The notes: a model not told the origin generated them from the sequence alone. A stretch of DNA of 64,000 nt from Pseudomonas sp. UBA1879 (GCF_002338065.1 NZ_DDHJ01000015.1:1-64000), one strand, 5' to 3'; positions 16,934-26,092 are shown, counted from the first letter of the stretch. A program made the numbers and translations.

Positions 16934-17296
16934 TTAACCACGCAACCAGCTGTCCACGGTGTCGGCGCCGTATTGTTCTTTCCAGGACTTCAGGCCGCGA
17001 TGATTGCCGCCTTTGGTTTCGATCAACTCGCCCGTGTGCGGGTTTTGGTAAACCTTAACTACGCGTGCGCGGCGGCGTTTAGGGCCTGCGGGCGCAGCGG
17101 CGGTAGCGGACGGGTTCGGATCGAGGATGGCGATGATATCCCGCAGGCTCTTGTCGTAGCTGGTCATCAGGGCCTGAAGCTTCTGCTCGAATTCGATTTC
17201 TTTCTTCAACCCGGCATCGTTCTTCAGGTTCTCCAGCTGAGCCAGCTGTTCCTGAAGGGCTTTTTCTGCTGCGCGAAACTCGGCAAGTCTGGACAA
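16934..17296 (-). CDS. MvaT/MvaU-family H-NS-like nucleoid protein
   Basis: This 120-residue xenogeneic silencer has an N-terminal coiled-coil oligomerisation domain (SRLAEFRAAEKALQEQLAQL and onward, 1-60), a basic linker (PKRRRARVVKVY) and the C-terminal AT-rich DNA-binding domain with GELIETKGGNHRGLKSW. The N-terminus resembles MvaU/MvaV more than MvaT itself. The start codon is TTG: GGAG lies 8 bases upstream and the coding match begins exactly there. It should bind A+T-rich DNA and repress acquired or silenced genes. The A+T-rich sequence on both sides of the gene could allow autoregulation. Confidence 0.93.
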   Translation of the reverse strand: MSRLAEFRAAEKALQEQLAQLENLKNDAGLKKEIEFEQKLQALMTSYDKSLRDIIAILDPNPSATAAAPAGPKRRRARVVKVYQNPHTGELIETKGGNHRGLKSWKEQYGADTVDSWLRG

Positions 17297-17661
17297 AATA
17301 GTACTCCGGCGGTAAATGGCTGTTGTCAGCCCGACGCAAGCAACATGGACGTAATTAAAGCCTTGTGCTCATTGTTTGACTACCCTTCTGTGCGGTGACG
17401 ATGCCATCGGATGAAGAAACTAACGGGGGTTAGTCAGCTGTCTATCGATGACAGGGTAGTTGTGATTCGTTACGGGGCAAATGATGCACGTTTTTTGCGA
17501 GTTGGAAAATAGGCAAAGCGCATTTGAATTCTGAAACTTGCCAACATCTCAACCGAGTCTGACAGGACATACCTGAGTTGACGCTAATGTTTGTAAGTAA
17601 TTTCTCAAACTAGGGTGTTAATGGAAACTGCCGTTGATGCGATAACGCCAGACGCCGTTTG
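17297..17661. other. A+T-rich intergenic region upstream of the MvaU-like gene
   Basis: This 365-base gap lies between the start of the MvaU-like gene and the 3' end of the TPR gene, both on the minus strand. It is clearly richer in A+T than its surroundings (for example TTTGTAAGTAATTTCTC and GCATTTGAATTCTGAAAC) and has no coding frame with a ribosome-binding site. It must hold the promoter of the nucleoid-protein gene. No clear terminator for the TPR gene is visible. Confidence 0.55.
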
Positions 17662-18759
17662 CTATAGGCCCTGTTGCAGCGCAGGGTCATCAGGATTCAG
17701 TTGCTCGAGTTCGGCCAGTAATACCTGCACCTTCTGCAATTGCCCGGTTTCTTTCCAGTATCGGATCAGCAGCGTGCGCGCGCTGCGGTTGGCCGGTTGG
17801 CGCTGCAGGATGTCTTCCAGCTGGCGCTGCGCAGGCTCAAGCTGTTGTAGATCGTGCAATGCGACAGCGAGGTCGAGCCGATACGCCGTGTTTTCCGGTT
17901 CCAGCTCGACTGCCTTGGCCAGGGCCAACAACGCGTATTCATGTTGGTGGTGCCGCAACAGCCATTGGCCCAGCGCGTGTTGCAGCAGCGAAGAACGGGG
18001 GTGCTTCTCCTGCCAAACCGCCAATGCCTGGCGGGAGCGGTCCGATTCGCCTTGCTGATCCAGCAACTGCACTTGTGCGACGCCTACCTGGATGTTGTTG
18101 GGTTCCAGTTTCAAGGCGAGGTCGAGGGCCTCGGCGGCTTTGTGGGTGTCGCCCCGATTGATGAACAGTCTGGCGAGTTGTAGCTGGCTTTGCCCGCTGG
18201 GAGGTTGTGACACGAGCGTGCTTTCGTAGTCTTCGGCGGCGGTCTGAAGCGCGCCGTAATACAACCCGACATCGTCCGGCGACAGGCCCAGCAAGGCGCG
18301 AACGGCGCTAAAGCGCACGCCTTGGTCAGGGTCGTCGAGCAGGGGGCCAACCAGCACGCTGCGTTGCGCCTCGGGGACGATGGCCGTGACGGTGTCGATG
18401 GCCGCCTGTTGCACGAGCGGGACGTGGTTCTTCAGCTCGACGTCGAGGATTTTCAGTGCCTGCGCGCTGGGGTAATTGGCCAGCTCGACCAGCAGCCCGG
18501 CCCGGCGGATGTCGGAAAGGTCGGTACGGCTGAATTGTTGATAGAGGACTCGGGCAGCGCCAGGCTTGCCATCGTGGGCCTGCTCCAGCGCTTCGGCATA
18601 ACTGTGGTTGACGACCGGCGGTGGAGGCGGCGCGTGCCAGGCGCGCACGAGCAACCCGAGGGCGACGATCATCGCGACGATGACAGCTGTAATCGCCATC
18701 TTCCAGCGGCGTCGGACCTGCGCGTGCCGTGGAGAGTGCTGCGAAGACGCTTTTGACAT
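17662..18759 (-). CDS. Membrane-anchored TPR protein (365 aa)
   Basis: One N-terminal membrane segment (about 20-40, MAITAVIVAMIVALGLLV after an RRRWK cluster) is followed by a HEAT-like or linker region and at least three tetratricopeptide repeats (LARLFINRGDTHKAAEALDLALKLEPNN, LLRHHQHEYALLALAKAVELEPEN and LQQLEPAQRQLEDILQRQPAN). It is probably a periplasmic scaffold with its TPRs outside the inner membrane. The frame is open for 56 codons upstream; I start at MSKASSQHS because a signal-anchor follows directly, while the ATG at 18891 would overlap the divergent gene's start. Function unknown; it is divergent from the nitrate-type antiterminator. Confidence 0.8.
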   Translation of the reverse strand: MSKASSQHSPRHAQVRRRWKMAITAVIVAMIVALGLLVRAWHAPPPPPVVNHSYAEALEQAHDGKPGAARVLYQQFSRTDLSDIRRAGLLVELANYPSAQALKILDVELKNHVPLVQQAAIDTVTAIVPEAQRSVLVGPLLDDPDQGVRFSAVRALLGLSPDDVGLYYGALQTAAEDYESTLVSQPPSGQSQLQLARLFINRGDTHKAAEALDLALKLEPNNIQVGVAQVQLLDQQGESDRSRQALAVWQEKHPRSSLLQHALGQWLLRHHQHEYALLALAKAVELEPENTAYRLDLAVALHDLQQLEPAQRQLEDILQRQPANRSARTLLIRYWKETGQLQKVQVLLAELEQLNPDDPALQQGL

Positions 18760-18889
18760 ACCGGTTTCCGTTTTTGCGTGGACAGCAGCTTCGGGGAGTC
18801 GCGGGCAGGTGTCAAACGGCAATCGGCCTGACGTCGAAGGCCCCGGTCTTGCATGCCCCTGTGCATCGTCCTCCTCAAAGTCTCGACTC

Positions 18890-20176
18890 ATGACCGATAC
18901 CCACATGCCTCCTGCCCTGCGTTTCATGCTGGCCGCCCGGCGCAGTGAGCTTGCCGGGCTTGAGGGGCTGGCCCAGACCTGTGAGCTGGTGACGTCGATC
19001 AGTCAGCTGGTGCATGCGCTCCAGCGCGAACGTGGCTACTCGAATGTGTACCTGGGGTGCATGCACCCGCGGCACTTGACCCAACTTGATGCATTGAGCA
19101 CAGAGGCTAGGACTGTGGAGCATCAGGTGGTGACGTTGTTTCAACGCATCGATCTGGACGCCAATACCGCCCCGGATCGGGCGCGGCTGTTCAACCGGCT
19201 GGCCTTCGTGATGCATGGACTGGATGAGTTGCCCGGGCTGCGTCGACGCATTCGTGATCAGCGCGCGACGGCAGTGGAAGCCACCGCAGCACTGACCCGG
19301 TTGATCGGCGGCCTGCTGGCGGTGGTCTTCGAAGCCGCCGACACGGCGGTCGACCCGCAGATCACACGGGTGTTGGTGGCGTTGTTCAATTTCATGCAAG
19401 GCAAGGAACTTGCCGGGCAGGAGCGGGCAGCGGGTGTGGCCGGTTTCTCCGCGGGTTTTTTCGACGCCACGCTGCGGGCGCGCATCGAGCATCTGGCCCA
19501 TGGGCAGGAGCGGTGTTTTCAGACGTTCGTCGAGTTTGGTGAGGACGCAGCGGTGCAGGCCTGGCGCGCGCAGCAGGCCAGCGAAACCACCACGCAGGTC
19601 ACACGATTGCGGGGTGTCGCGCTGAAGACGTCGGAGACCGATCGGGTCGATTCGACGCTTTCGGACATGTGGTTCGAGTTGGCCACGGTGCGCATCGACG
19701 CCATGCGCGCCGTGGAAACCCGATTGGCAGAGGTGTTGTTGCAGCACTGCCAGGTCAGCATCAGACAGGCCCGTGCCGATCTGGACAACCACCGCACGTT
19801 GCTCAATCGACTGGTCAGCCTGAAAACCGCTGGCTGCATGGATCAGGCGGTCCTGTTCAACGTCCAGGCGGTGGAGCTCGACAGCCCGCCGCCAGATGGC
19901 TTGGGGCATCACGTCGGGCGTTCGGTGCTCGACATGCTCCAGACCCAGACGCAACGGTTACTCAGTGCCCACGACGAACGCGACGAGGCCCGCAAGGCGT
20001 TGAACGAACGGAAGGTGGTGGAGCGGGCCAAGCGTCGGCTAATGGACGAGTTCCAGCTGAGCGAGAACGATGCTTACGAGCGCCTGCGTGTGTCGGCCAT
20101 GGACCGCGGGCAGCGCATGGTCGACGTGGCGCAGGCATTGCTGGATCGGGTGGCGCAGCGCACGAACCGGCGTTAG
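18890..20176 (+). CDS. NIT-ANTAR nitrate/nitrite-responsive antiterminator (NasR-like)
   Basis: This 428-residue cytosolic regulator has an N-terminal nitrate/nitrite-sensing NIT domain (about 20-290, with the helix ISQLVHALQRERGYSNVYLG that is typical of NIT domains) and a C-terminal ANTAR RNA-binding domain (about 360-425, ALNERKVVERAKRRLMDEF, then SENDAYERLRVSAMDRG). NasR of Klebsiella senses nitrate and prevents termination in the nasF leader. Nitrate assimilation genes are not in the window, but moaA (cofactor for nitrate reductase) and a formate/nitrite-type channel follow. It ends overlapping the convergent moaA stop by 4 bases. Confidence 0.92.
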   Translation: MTDTHMPPALRFMLAARRSELAGLEGLAQTCELVTSISQLVHALQRERGYSNVYLGCMHPRHLTQLDALSTEARTVEHQVVTLFQRIDLDANTAPDRARLFNRLAFVMHGLDELPGLRRRIRDQRATAVEATAALTRLIGGLLAVVFEAADTAVDPQITRVLVALFNFMQGKELAGQERAAGVAGFSAGFFDATLRARIEHLAHGQERCFQTFVEFGEDAAVQAWRAQQASETTTQVTRLRGVALKTSETDRVDSTLSDMWFELATVRIDAMRAVETRLAEVLLQHCQVSIRQARADLDNHRTLLNRLVSLKTAGCMDQAVLFNVQAVELDSPPPDGLGHHVGRSVLDMLQTQTQRLLSAHDERDEARKALNERKVVERAKRRLMDEFQLSENDAYERLRVSAMDRGQRMVDVAQALLDRVAQRTNRR

Positions 20177-21171
20177 CCGCCGGTCATGTTCATGAATCGC
20201 ACCACTTGCACATCGTCGTTGATCTCGAAGTTGTGCTGGTAGGGCTTGAGCTTCATGGCTTCGATGATGGCTTTTTCGAGCTTCTCCGGCTGGCCGGGCT
20301 TGGCGCGCAGAACGGCCTTCAGGTCAGCGGAGTGTTCGTTGCCCAGGCACAGCAACAGCCGACCTTCCACCGTCACGCGCACGCGGTTGCAGGTGGCGCA
20401 GAAATTGTGGCTGTGGGGCGAAATGAAGCCGACGCGGGTGTCCGGGGCTTCGGCCAGGCGCCAATAGCGCGACGGGCCTTGGGTCGATTCGGTGGAGTTG
20501 ATCAAGGTGTAGCGCTCGGCAATGCGTTCGCGCACGTGATCGCTGGAGTAGAAGGACTCGGCGCGGCTGTGTTCGCTGATGATGCCCAGTGGCATCTCCT
20601 CGATGAACGTGATGTCCAGCCCGCGATCGATGGCGAAGCCCACCAGGTCGTTGATCTCGTGATCGTTGCGCCCTTGCATCACCACGCAGTTGAGCTTGGT
20701 GTGGCGAAAACCGGCAGCATTGGCGGCGTCGATGCCTGCGATCACCTTGTTCAGGTCGCCGGTGCGGGTCAGCTCCTTGAACCGGGCAGGGTCGAGGCTG
20801 TCGAGGCTGACATTGAGGCGCTTGAGGCCGGCATCGAACAGCGGGGCGGCGAGCTTGTCGAGCTGCGAGCCATTGGTGGTCATGCACAGCTCGCGCAGGC
20901 CAGGGAGGGCAGCAATGTTTTTACACAGGCTGACAATCCCGGCGCGCACCAGAGGTTCGCCACCGGTCAAGCGAATCTTTTTCGTGCCCAGGGCGACGAA
21001 GCGCTCGGCGATCTGCTGAATTTCCTCGAGGGACAGAATTTGCTGGCGAGGCAGGAAGGTCATGTCTTCGGCCATGCAGTACACGCAGCGAAAGTCGCAG
21101 CGATCAGTCACCGACAGGCGAACGTAATCGACCTTGCGTGAAAATCCGTCCAGTAGAACTCGATCAGACAT
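20173..21171 (-). CDS. moaA: GTP 3',8-cyclase MoaA (molybdenum cofactor biosynthesis)
   Basis: This 332-residue radical-SAM enzyme carries out the first step of molybdopterin synthesis together with MoaC. The SAM cluster motif is C25-x3-C29-x2-C32 (DRCDFRCVYC); the second [4Fe-4S] cluster that binds GTP is in NFCATCNRVRVTVEGRLLLC. The protein ends in the conserved GG (NMTGG). I start at MSDRVLLDGF because the 68 codons upstream have no conserved sequence. MoaA serves nitrate reductase and other molybdoenzymes, which fits the neighbouring NIT-ANTAR gene. Confidence 0.96.
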   Translation of the reverse strand: MSDRVLLDGFSRKVDYVRLSVTDRCDFRCVYCMAEDMTFLPRQQILSLEEIQQIAERFVALGTKKIRLTGGEPLVRAGIVSLCKNIAALPGLRELCMTTNGSQLDKLAAPLFDAGLKRLNVSLDSLDPARFKELTRTGDLNKVIAGIDAANAAGFRHTKLNCVVMQGRNDHEINDLVGFAIDRGLDITFIEEMPLGIISEHSRAESFYSSDHVRERIAERYTLINSTESTQGPSRYWRLAEAPDTRVGFISPHSHNFCATCNRVRVTVEGRLLLCLGNEHSADLKAVLRAKPGQPEKLEKAIIEAMKLKPYQHNFEINDDVQVVRFMNMTGG

Positions 21172-21247
21172 TGCGTTTCTCGACAGCGTGTGGCGTGGCA
21201 GGAATGAAGCGCGCAGCTTCTGATAAGAGTGCAGCGCGCAGCAATCG

Positions 21248-22072
21248 TTATATTTTTTGGCTCGTCGGTCGCTCAAGGCTCGCTGGGGAAACAGGGGCCG
21301 AGGCTTGGGTCGCCTTGGAATACGACACGTAATACGCCAGCCCGACAAAAATTGCACCCCCCACCGCGTTGCCAAGGAAGACGGGCACGAAATTTTCGAT
21401 GAAATCGGCCCATGTCAGCGCGTCGACAAAAATGGCTGCAGGGATCACAAACATGTTGGCGACCACGTGCTGGAAGCCGATGGCCACGAAACCCATGATC
21501 GGGAACCAGATGCCGACCACCTTGCCGACCATGTCTTTACTGGCGTAGGAAAGCCAGACCCCCAGGCACACCAGCCAGTTGCAGCCGATACCGGAGATGA
21601 ACGCCTGGCTGAAATCGGCGCTGGCTTTGGCCTTGGCGATGGCCACGGTCTTGGCCAGGAAGGGGCCTTCGGTAAGCCCCAGCACGTGGCCGAAAAAGTA
21701 CGCGACGAACAGCGCGCCAAGGAGGTTGGCGAAGGTGACCAGCAGCCAGTTGCGGGCCACGGCGCCCGCCGTGATGCGTCCCGCGAACATCGCGGTCGGC
21801 AGGCTCATCATGTTGCCGGTCAGCAGCTCTCCGCCGGCCAGGATCGTCAGGATCAAGCCGATCGGAAAAACTGCAGCGCCCACCAGGTTGCCAAACGATG
21901 CCCAGGGAGCGGGGATCAGGGTGCTGACATGAATGTCCAGCACAAAGCCGAGGGAAATGAACGCACCGGCCAGAAAGCCCAATATCAACACCGACAAGGT
22001 GGGCAGGTGCGACTTTTTAACGCCGGCTTCGATGGCGATTTCGGCAATTTGTTGAGGCGTGTTGATGGACAT
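21248..22072 (-). CDS. Formate/nitrite transporter family channel (FocA/NirC-like)
   Basis: This 274-residue inner-membrane protein has six hydrophobic segments and FNT-family signatures: GFLAGAFISLGF (first helix), GGELLTGNMM (the third-helix break region) and GCNWLVCLGVWLS. FNT pentamers pass small monovalent anions such as formate, nitrite or hydrosulfide. Placement behind moaA and near the NIT-ANTAR gene suggests nitrite or formate, but the sequence alone does not fix the anion. The gap to moaA is 76 bases, so cotranscription is possible. Confidence 0.92.
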   Translation of the reverse strand: MSINTPQQIAEIAIEAGVKKSHLPTLSVLILGFLAGAFISLGFVLDIHVSTLIPAPWASFGNLVGAAVFPIGLILTILAGGELLTGNMMSLPTAMFAGRITAGAVARNWLLVTFANLLGALFVAYFFGHVLGLTEGPFLAKTVAIAKAKASADFSQAFISGIGCNWLVCLGVWLSYASKDMVGKVVGIWFPIMGFVAIGFQHVVANMFVIPAAIFVDALTWADFIENFVPVFLGNAVGGAIFVGLAYYVSYSKATQASAPVSPASLERPTSQKI

Positions 22073-22334
22073 GTCGGAGACTCGTACGCAAAGGCGAGCG
22101 GCGCGCTACGGGTTCGCGCGCTACGCAGATAGTCAGGGTGGTGTTCAAGCGTCCGGTCTCGATGCGTCACGTCGCGGCCGACGTGACACCCATCCTTGTG
22201 AAGTGACGCTGCGACCCCAGGCCGCATGGCAAAACCGTCGATAAAGACGTATTCAATTGATAAGCACGCTACCGATCCCACGCCAGAGCGTCCAATCGCT
22301 TGTTCCGATGAAGTCATCGACAGGCTCTATCGGG

Positions 22335-23684
22335 TCACGTCTTGTCTTCACGGCTCATGCTGCGTTCGTAGCGTTCCAGCAAGGGCTGAATGCTGATGCC
22401 GTGCAGCAGGATGCTTAGCGCGACCACCGACAGGGTCAGGCCGATGGTGGATTGCACGTCGTCCATCGGCAGACCGTGGGACAGGGCATAGCACAGGTAA
22501 TACAAGGTGCCGATGCCGCGAATGCCGAACCAGCCCACCAGCGCTTTCTGTGGGCGGGTCAGTAAACGCTTGCTGATCATTAACCAGACGCTCAGCGGGC
22601 GAATGACGCAAAACAGCGCCAGGCCCAGTCCAACGGCGCGCCAGTCCCAATAAAAGGCGATGGCGGCGCCCAGCAGCGTGATCATCAGCACTTCCATGGC
22701 CCGTTCTACCAGGCTGCCGAACGCCAGCATGTCGCCCATCATGACCCCTGCCGCCAGTTGCGAATCGCTGAGGTCTTCGTCATTCGGCACAGTAGCGGCC
22801 TGTGGGTCGCTGTCCATGTGGCCCAGCACGGGTTGCGCGATGTGTTCCGAAGGCACTTCCGACTGGGTGGTATGGACCTCGGCGCGACGCAAGCCCAGAC
22901 CGGCCGCGAACACGGAGAGGAACCCATAAGCCCCCAGACCTTCGGCCAGCACGTAGGCAATGGCGATCAGCGCCAGGGCAAGAAAGTCATTTGGCGATGT
23001 GGTGCTGTCGGCGTTCTTGACCCTGAGGTAGATCATGAAATGACCGACGCCACGTCCCAGCCCATAGCCCAATAGCAGACCGACGGGCACGCCCCAGACG
23101 ATGTTTTTCAGCAGCCAGCCCTGCACCCAGGTGAAATCCGCGGTGCCGTGGGTGAGAAACAACAGGGCGAAGATCACAAACGGAAAAGCGCTGCCGTCGT
23201 TGAGTCCGGCCTCCCCGGACAGGCCGAAGCGCACCCGGTCAAAGTCTTGGGCGTTGTTGACCTGAACCAGGCCTGCCAGCACCGGGTCGGTGGGGGACAG
23301 CATCGCGCCCAGCAGCAGCGACATGGCCCACGGCAACCCAAGCAGGTAATGCGCGGCGAGGCATACGCCGAGGATGGTCGCCAGCATCACGGGCACTGCG
23401 AGCAGGTAGGCTGAGTGCCAGGCCGAACGGTGCAGCGGCAGCCGCAGCTTGATTCCGGTGTTGAACAGCGAGAACAGCACGGCGATTTCTGTCAGGCGTT
23501 CCAGCCAGTGGCGGGATTCACGAATGTCGAGCTGGACCAGGTCCAGCCCCCAGGGCCCGATGCAGGCGCCGAAGGCGAGACACACCGCCGAGGTGGTCAC
23601 CGGCAGCCAGCGCAAATAAGAAGACGTGAGTGCGAGGAGCATCAGCAAGACACCCAGCACGGTCATACACAGAATAAAACTCAT
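22335..23684 (-). CDS. Cation:proton antiporter (CPA1/NhaP-type)
   Basis: This 449-residue inner-membrane protein has about 12 hydrophobic segments and the ion-binding region GEAGLNDGSAFPFVIFALLFL, the Asn-Asp pair of CPA1 Na+(K+)/H+ antiporters. FNTGIKLRLPLHR and MLSPTDPVLAGLVQ are other typical segments. A hydrophilic loop around 270-310 (HTTQSEVPSEHIAQPVLGHMDSD) interrupts the membrane part. GAGG precedes the ATG. It should exchange Na+ or K+ for protons in pH and salt homeostasis; ion preference is not visible. Confidence 0.9.
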   Translation of the reverse strand: MSFILCMTVLGVLLMLLALTSSYLRWLPVTTSAVCLAFGACIGPWGLDLVQLDIRESRHWLERLTEIAVLFSLFNTGIKLRLPLHRSAWHSAYLLAVPVMLATILGVCLAAHYLLGLPWAMSLLLGAMLSPTDPVLAGLVQVNNAQDFDRVRFGLSGEAGLNDGSAFPFVIFALLFLTHGTADFTWVQGWLLKNIVWGVPVGLLLGYGLGRGVGHFMIYLRVKNADSTTSPNDFLALALIAIAYVLAEGLGAYGFLSVFAAGLGLRRAEVHTTQSEVPSEHIAQPVLGHMDSDPQAATVPNDEDLSDSQLAAGVMMGDMLAFGSLVERAMEVLMITLLGAAIAFYWDWRAVGLGLALFCVIRPLSVWLMISKRLLTRPQKALVGWFGIRGIGTLYYLCYALSHGLPMDDVQSTIGLTLSVVALSILLHGISIQPLLERYERSMSREDKT

Positions 23685-23776
23685 CCGGCCTCGTTAAACG
23701 TGAGTAGGTGGGGTTCTCTGTGTGACTGTGTGGGTCTGGGATAGTTATAAGGAATATGAGTGGACTGCGCAGAACC

Positions 23777-23804
23777 TGTGGGGCCAGCAAGCCGGCTCCC
23801 ACAC
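23777..23804. repeat. Solo REP palindrome
   Basis: TGTGGGGCCAGCAAGCCGG followed by CTCCCACAC is a single REP-type palindrome related to the GTGGGAGCCGGCTTGCTGGC family at 50877, 53167 and 55791. It lies between the antiporter gene start and the binding-protein gene end. Confidence 0.65.
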
Positions 23805-23837
23805 GTCACAGCGTTTCCTCAGGAATGTCGCGTGCGC

Positions 23838-24899
23838 TTACCGCTCGATGGTCCGGCTCCAGCGTGCGTTCCATTCCGGCCGGACCAGATTGACCTTGTC
23901 CCAATCGATGGTCACCGCCGTTTCCAGGTATTTGTTCATCGCATCGACCTGGCCTCGGGTGCGGTCGCTGGTCGGGGTTTTCGGGTTGGACGGGATCTGA
24001 TCGCCCAACTCCAGCGCCGGTGCTTGCGCTTCCGGCGTCAGCAGGAACTCGGCCAGCTTTTGCGCCAGTTCCGGCTGATCGTTGTTGGCGATGGTGCATT
24101 CGGCCACATTCAGCACCACGGCGCCTTCTTTCGGCGGGGCATACTCGACCGGAATGCCCTTGAGCTTGAGCGCCGTCACTTGCGTTGGGGTCAACGGGAA
24201 CAGCGCCGCTTCGCCGGTCTGCACCATCTCGGAGATCTTCGCCGAGCTGGCGATGTATTCCAGCACGTTCGGCCCGACGGTTTTTGGCCAGGCTTTGAAG
24301 CCCGGCTCGACGTTGGTCTCGTCGCCGCCCTGCAAACGGTTGAACATCAGAAAACCGTGCAGGCCGAAGGTCGAAGACGCCAGCGACTGAAACACCAGTT
24401 TGTCCTTGTAGCGCTTGTCAGCCATGTCGCCCCACGAGGTCGGCGCGCTCCAACCGTTCTCCTGGAACAGCTTGGTGTTGTACGCCAGCCCCGTGACGCC
24501 AAGGCTCACGGCCACCGCTTCGTCCTTGATCTTGCCCTTGTCCGGAATGTCCGCCAGGGTCGCGCTGGGCTTCAGCTTGCCGCACAGGCCCATGGAAATG
24601 GCCCGGTACATAATGCCGTCATCGAGGAACATCACGTGCATCTGCGGGTTGTCCTTGCTCGCCTGGACCTTGGCGAGAATGTCCGACGAGGTGCCCGGCA
24701 CGATCACCACTTTGACATTGTTGGCCTTCTCGAACGCCGGCAACACCTGATCGGCGTACAACCGCTCCATGGTCCCGCCGTTCATGCCGAGGTAAAGCGT
24801 GGTTTCCGCCTGTGCAGTGCCCGACGCCAACAGCGCGGCCAGAGGGAGGCAAGACAGTCCAGTGAGGGCAAAATGTTTGATGCTGTTCATGGTTTTCAT
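23838..24899 (-). CDS. Periplasmic substrate-binding protein of a polyamine/opine-type ABC importer
   Basis: This 353-residue protein begins with MKTMNSIKHFALTGLSCLP and a signal peptide cleaved near GTAQA-ETT. The mature part resembles PotD/PotF-type binding proteins (ETTLYLGMNGGTMERLYADQVLPAFEKANNVKV; VTGLAYNTKLFQENGW). It is the last gene of a seven-gene minus-strand operon and its start overlaps the stop of the flavin oxidase gene (ATGA). The ligand is not identifiable by eye; the linked three-subunit amine dehydrogenase points to an amine, amino-acid derivative or opine. Confidence 0.92.
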   Translation of the reverse strand: MKTMNSIKHFALTGLSCLPLAALLASGTAQAETTLYLGMNGGTMERLYADQVLPAFEKANNVKVVIVPGTSSDILAKVQASKDNPQMHVMFLDDGIMYRAISMGLCGKLKPSATLADIPDKGKIKDEAVAVSLGVTGLAYNTKLFQENGWSAPTSWGDMADKRYKDKLVFQSLASSTFGLHGFLMFNRLQGGDETNVEPGFKAWPKTVGPNVLEYIASSAKISEMVQTGEAALFPLTPTQVTALKLKGIPVEYAPPKEGAVVLNVAECTIANNDQPELAQKLAEFLLTPEAQAPALELGDQIPSNPKTPTSDRTRGQVDAMNKYLETAVTIDWDKVNLVRPEWNARWSRTIER

Positions 24900-26092
24900 G
24901 GGTGTGGGCTTCCTCTGAACAAAGGGATGACGTTGGCCACGGGTGTGGGCGCAGCCGTAACGGGCTGGACAGGCTGTGAAACGGGTTGAAAGCGGCGGAT
25001 CGAAAACGCGTCGAGGGCAATGCCGGACGCGCCGAGACAGACCATCTGCGCCAGTGCTTCCCCTGCGGCAGGACCGATCTGGAAACCGGACCCGGCAAAA
25101 CCGAAGCCGTGCAGCAGGCCCGGTTGCGTTGAACTGGCGCCGAGCACCGGTTCCCGGTCGGGCAAGTAGCCTTCGGTGCCGCTCCAGGTGCGGATCGCTT
25201 GGGCGCCGGCCAGTGGCGGGTACAGTTCGGCTGCGTTGCGCAAAATGTCGAGGATCGCCGCCTGACCGGGCCGCGCCTTGGTCGGGTCGAGGGGGAAGCC
25301 CTGTCCGCCGCCCAGCACGCAATTGCCCCGTGCGACTTGGCGGGCATAGATTCCGCCGCCTTCGACGCCGGTGCTGACGTCCATGAACATCGGCAACGGC
25401 TCGGTGACCAGCATCGCCGGATGCCCCGAGCGCATGGGGACTGGCTCGCCAAACTGCTCGGCCAGTGCAGCGGCCCAGGCCCCGGCGCAGTTCAGCAGCC
25501 ACGGCGCACGAAACGCTTGACCGTGGGCAGTGTGCACCGAGAAGGCCTGACCGTCGTGGCTGACCCCCGTGACCTGCGCCTGTTCGAGCACCTGGGCCCC
25601 GGCGCGGCGGGCGGCAAAGGCGAAGGCGGGGGAGACCAGTCTTGGATTGGCGTGGCCGTCGTCGGCGCACAACGAAGCGCCAACCGCGACATCCCCCGCC
25701 CAGGGAAAGCGGGCCCGTAATTGCGCACGGTCGAGCAATTGCAGATTCAGCCCAAAGCCTCGGGACGCCTGTTCGTAGGCCACCAGCGCCGCCATGTCCT
25801 GATCGCTGCGGGCGAGTTTCAGGTGACCAGAACGCAGGTATTCGCCGTCGATACCGATGAGGCTTTTCAGGTCGCTCCAGATGCCGTGGGCCCGTTGCGA
25901 CAACGGCAATTGCGACAGCGGCCGACCCTGTCGCCGCACACCGCCGTAGTTGACGCCGCTGGAATGCGAGCCGAAAAAATCCCGCTCCAGCAGCGCCACG
26001 CGTTTGCCCTCTCTGGCCAGAAACAGGGCGGCGGAGGCACCGACGATGCCGCCGCCGACGACCACGGCATCCATTTCGACAGGCAGGCTCAT
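24896..26092 (-). CDS. FAD-dependent amine/D-amino-acid oxidase-family subunit
   Basis: This 398-residue DAO-fold flavoprotein has the Rossmann motif VVVGGGIVGASAALFLA near the N-terminus and the C-terminal FAD segment GLLHGFGFAGSGFQIGPAAGEALA. In three-subunit dye-linked dehydrogenases (HcnC, OoxB, D-hydroxyproline dehydrogenase beta) this subunit oxidises the C-N bond of the substrate. The two genes upstream encode the matching FAD/NAD-type and [2Fe-2S] subunits, with ATGA overlaps, so it is part of a heteromeric enzyme rather than a free oxidase. Substrate unknown. Confidence 0.92.
   Translation of the reverse strand: MSLPVEMDAVVVGGGIVGASAALFLAREGKRVALLERDFFGSHSSGVNYGGVRRQGRPLSQLPLSQRAHGIWSDLKSLIGIDGEYLRSGHLKLARSDQDMAALVAYEQASRGFGLNLQLLDRAQLRARFPWAGDVAVGASLCADDGHANPRLVSPAFAFAARRAGAQVLEQAQVTGVSHDGQAFSVHTAHGQAFRAPWLLNCAGAWAAALAEQFGEPVPMRSGHPAMLVTEPLPMFMDVSTGVEGGGIYARQVARGNCVLGGGQGFPLDPTKARPGQAAILDILRNAAELYPPLAGAQAIRTWSGTEGYLPDREPVLGASSTQPGLLHGFGFAGSGFQIGPAAGEALAQMVCLGASGIALDAFSIRRFQPVSQPVQPVTAAPTPVANVIPLFRGSPHP

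Noticed and set aside
16730..17398. A 222-codon plus-strand frame antisense to the MvaU-like gene
   Set aside because: The opposite strand encodes a clear MvaT/MvaU protein, and this frame has no ribosome-binding site.
19669..21141. A 490-codon plus-strand frame over the NIT-ANTAR end and moaA
   Set aside because: Both regions are explained by conserved genes in other frames; the candidate has no recognisable domain.
22073..22334. Anr/FNR box before the formate/nitrite transporter gene
   Set aside because: TTCAATTGATAAG at about 22251 resembles half of the TTGAT-N4-ATCAA pattern, but the second half-site is missing.
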